Shown piece by piece: positions 21,248 through 21,793 of a stretch of DNA of 21,793 nucleotides. Location: NCBI GenBank assembly GCA_937952085.1, contig CALFYQ010000364.1, positions 1 to 21,793 of the forward strand, written 5' to 3'. Position 1 is the stretch's first letter. Each line of letters opens with the position of its first letter. The notes beneath the pieces are model-generated. The model was given only the letters and a program-made list of their open reading frames with translations, had not been told where the DNA came from and searched no databases. The stretch comes from an uncultured Paracoccaceae bacterium. Its GTDB lineage: Bacteria; Pseudomonadota; Alphaproteobacteria; Rhodobacterales; Rhodobacteraceae. The translations under genes and the position numbers were made by a program.

Positions 21248-21793
21248 TCAGGCGTGAAAGACGAAGGATCGCATCGAGATCGCGCCGAGCTCGATCTCGT
21301 CGGTCATGAAGGAGAGCCTGTCGGCGGCGTCGGAGGCGCCGGCGACCGTCAGCGCCGGCAGGTAGTGGTCGACCGAAGGATGCGCCATGCGAAGGAGCGA
21401 GCCGAGCCGCTCGCGGTCCGCAAGCGCCGCGAAATCGCGCGCGCCGAGCCGATCGGCGAAGAGCTGGTCGAATTCCAGCGCGAAATCCAGCGGCTTCCCG
21501 CCAAGCCGCATCGCGCCGAGATTGTGGACGACGTTGCCGGAGCCGAGGATCAGCACGCCCCGGTCGCGGAGATCGGACAGCGCGCGGCCGATCTCGAGCT
21601 GGTGCGAAAGGTCGCGCCCGATGTCGATCGAGATCTGGAAGACCGGAACGTCCGCCTCCGGGTAGAGGAACTTGAGGACGGTCCAGGCGCCGTGGTCGAG
21701 GCCCCAGGTGTCGTCCTCGCCGGATCGGTGGCTCGCCAGTAGCGCGACCACCTCGCGCGCGAGGTCGGGGGCGCCTGCCGCCGGATAGGTCTC
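21248..21793 (-). CDS. LigB-family extradiol ring-cleavage dioxygenase, YgiD/DODA-like (partial, 5' end outside window)
   Basis: The C-terminal 181 residues of a protein normally about 260-270 long; the frame is open to the right edge (beginning ETYPAAGAPDLAREVVALL). Seen: GLDHGAWTVLKFLYPEADVPVFQISID, with a His of the family's metal site, then GSGNVVHNLGAM, and near the end HPSVDHYLPALTVAGA, all typical of the YgiD/4,5-DOPA-dioxygenase branch of the class III (LigB) family. Bacterial members cleave catechols such as L-DOPA in vitro; the physiological substrate is often unknown. It converges on the TetR-type regulator and shows no visible link to the transporter operon. Confidence 0.88.
   Translation of the reverse strand, partial: ETYPAAGAPDLAREVVALLASHRSGEDDTWGLDHGAWTVLKFLYPEADVPVFQISIDIGRDLSHQLEIGRALSDLRDRGVLILGSGNVVHNLGAMRLGGKPLDFALEFDQLFADRLGARDFAALADRERLGSLLRMAHPSVDHYLPALTVAGASDAADRLSFMTDEIELGAISMRSFVFHA

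Noticed and set aside
1..21793. CRISPR arrays, insertion sequences, phage genes, rRNA
   Set aside because: No regularly spaced repeats, transposase or phage motifs, or rRNA-like sequence were seen on reading either strand.

Overview
The window is very GC-rich alphaproteobacterial DNA. About two thirds of it (1-13756) is a photosynthesis gene cluster. The gene content and order (crtA, crtI-crtB-tspO, crtC-crtD, crtE-crtF, bchC-bchX, plus bchI-bchD-bchO) match the classical Rhodobacter-type cluster, and crtA, crtC, crtD and crtF together indicate the spheroidene/spheroidenone carotenoid route. The source is therefore most likely a purple non-sulfur or aerobic anoxygenic phototroph of the Rhodobacterales or a relative. 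The sequence does not identify the species.

Layout, left to right. (1) 1-3782, minus strand: crtE-crtF-bchC-bchX, the start of the crtEF-bchCXYZ superoperon; bchX runs off the left edge. (2) 3877-6278, plus strand: crtD-crtC, divergent from crtE. (3) 6275-9321, minus strand: crtI-crtB-tspO, meeting crtC tail to tail with overlapping stop codons. (4) 9528-13756, plus strand: crtA-bchI-bchD-bchO, divergent from crtI, with stop/start overlaps or a 1-base gap at each junction. (5) 13757-14069: a non-coding convergent gap that ends this block of photosynthesis genes. (6) 14070-20346, minus strand: a six-gene operon with an ABC importer of the polyamine/opine type (ATPase, Tat-exported binding protein, two permeases), an acyl-CoA synthetase and a divergent crotonase-family protein. 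It faces a TetR-family regulator (20483-21163), and a 22-bp palindrome lies in the shared promoter region. (7) 21248-21793, minus strand: a partial LigB-type extradiol dioxygenase (YgiD/DODA-like).

How the genes work together. CrtE makes geranylgeranyl diphosphate, CrtB condenses it to phytoene and CrtI desaturates it. CrtC, CrtD and CrtF hydrate, desaturate and methylate to give spheroidene, and CrtA oxidises that to spheroidenone. BchI and BchD (with BchH, outside the window) insert Mg2+ into protoporphyrin; BchX and BchC act late in bacteriochlorophyll a synthesis. The three photosynthesis control regions each carry two exact TGT-N12-ACA operators of the PpsR/CrtJ type, six in all. Two pairs are closely spaced (8 and 7 bp gaps) and one is widely spaced (136 bp between sites), so the whole block looks like one redox/light-responsive regulon.

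The least understood part is the transporter/CoA-ligase/crotonase operon. It looks like an uptake and CoA-activation route for an unidentified carboxylate, with a crotonase that has a Tyr where one of the two usual catalytic glutamates would be.
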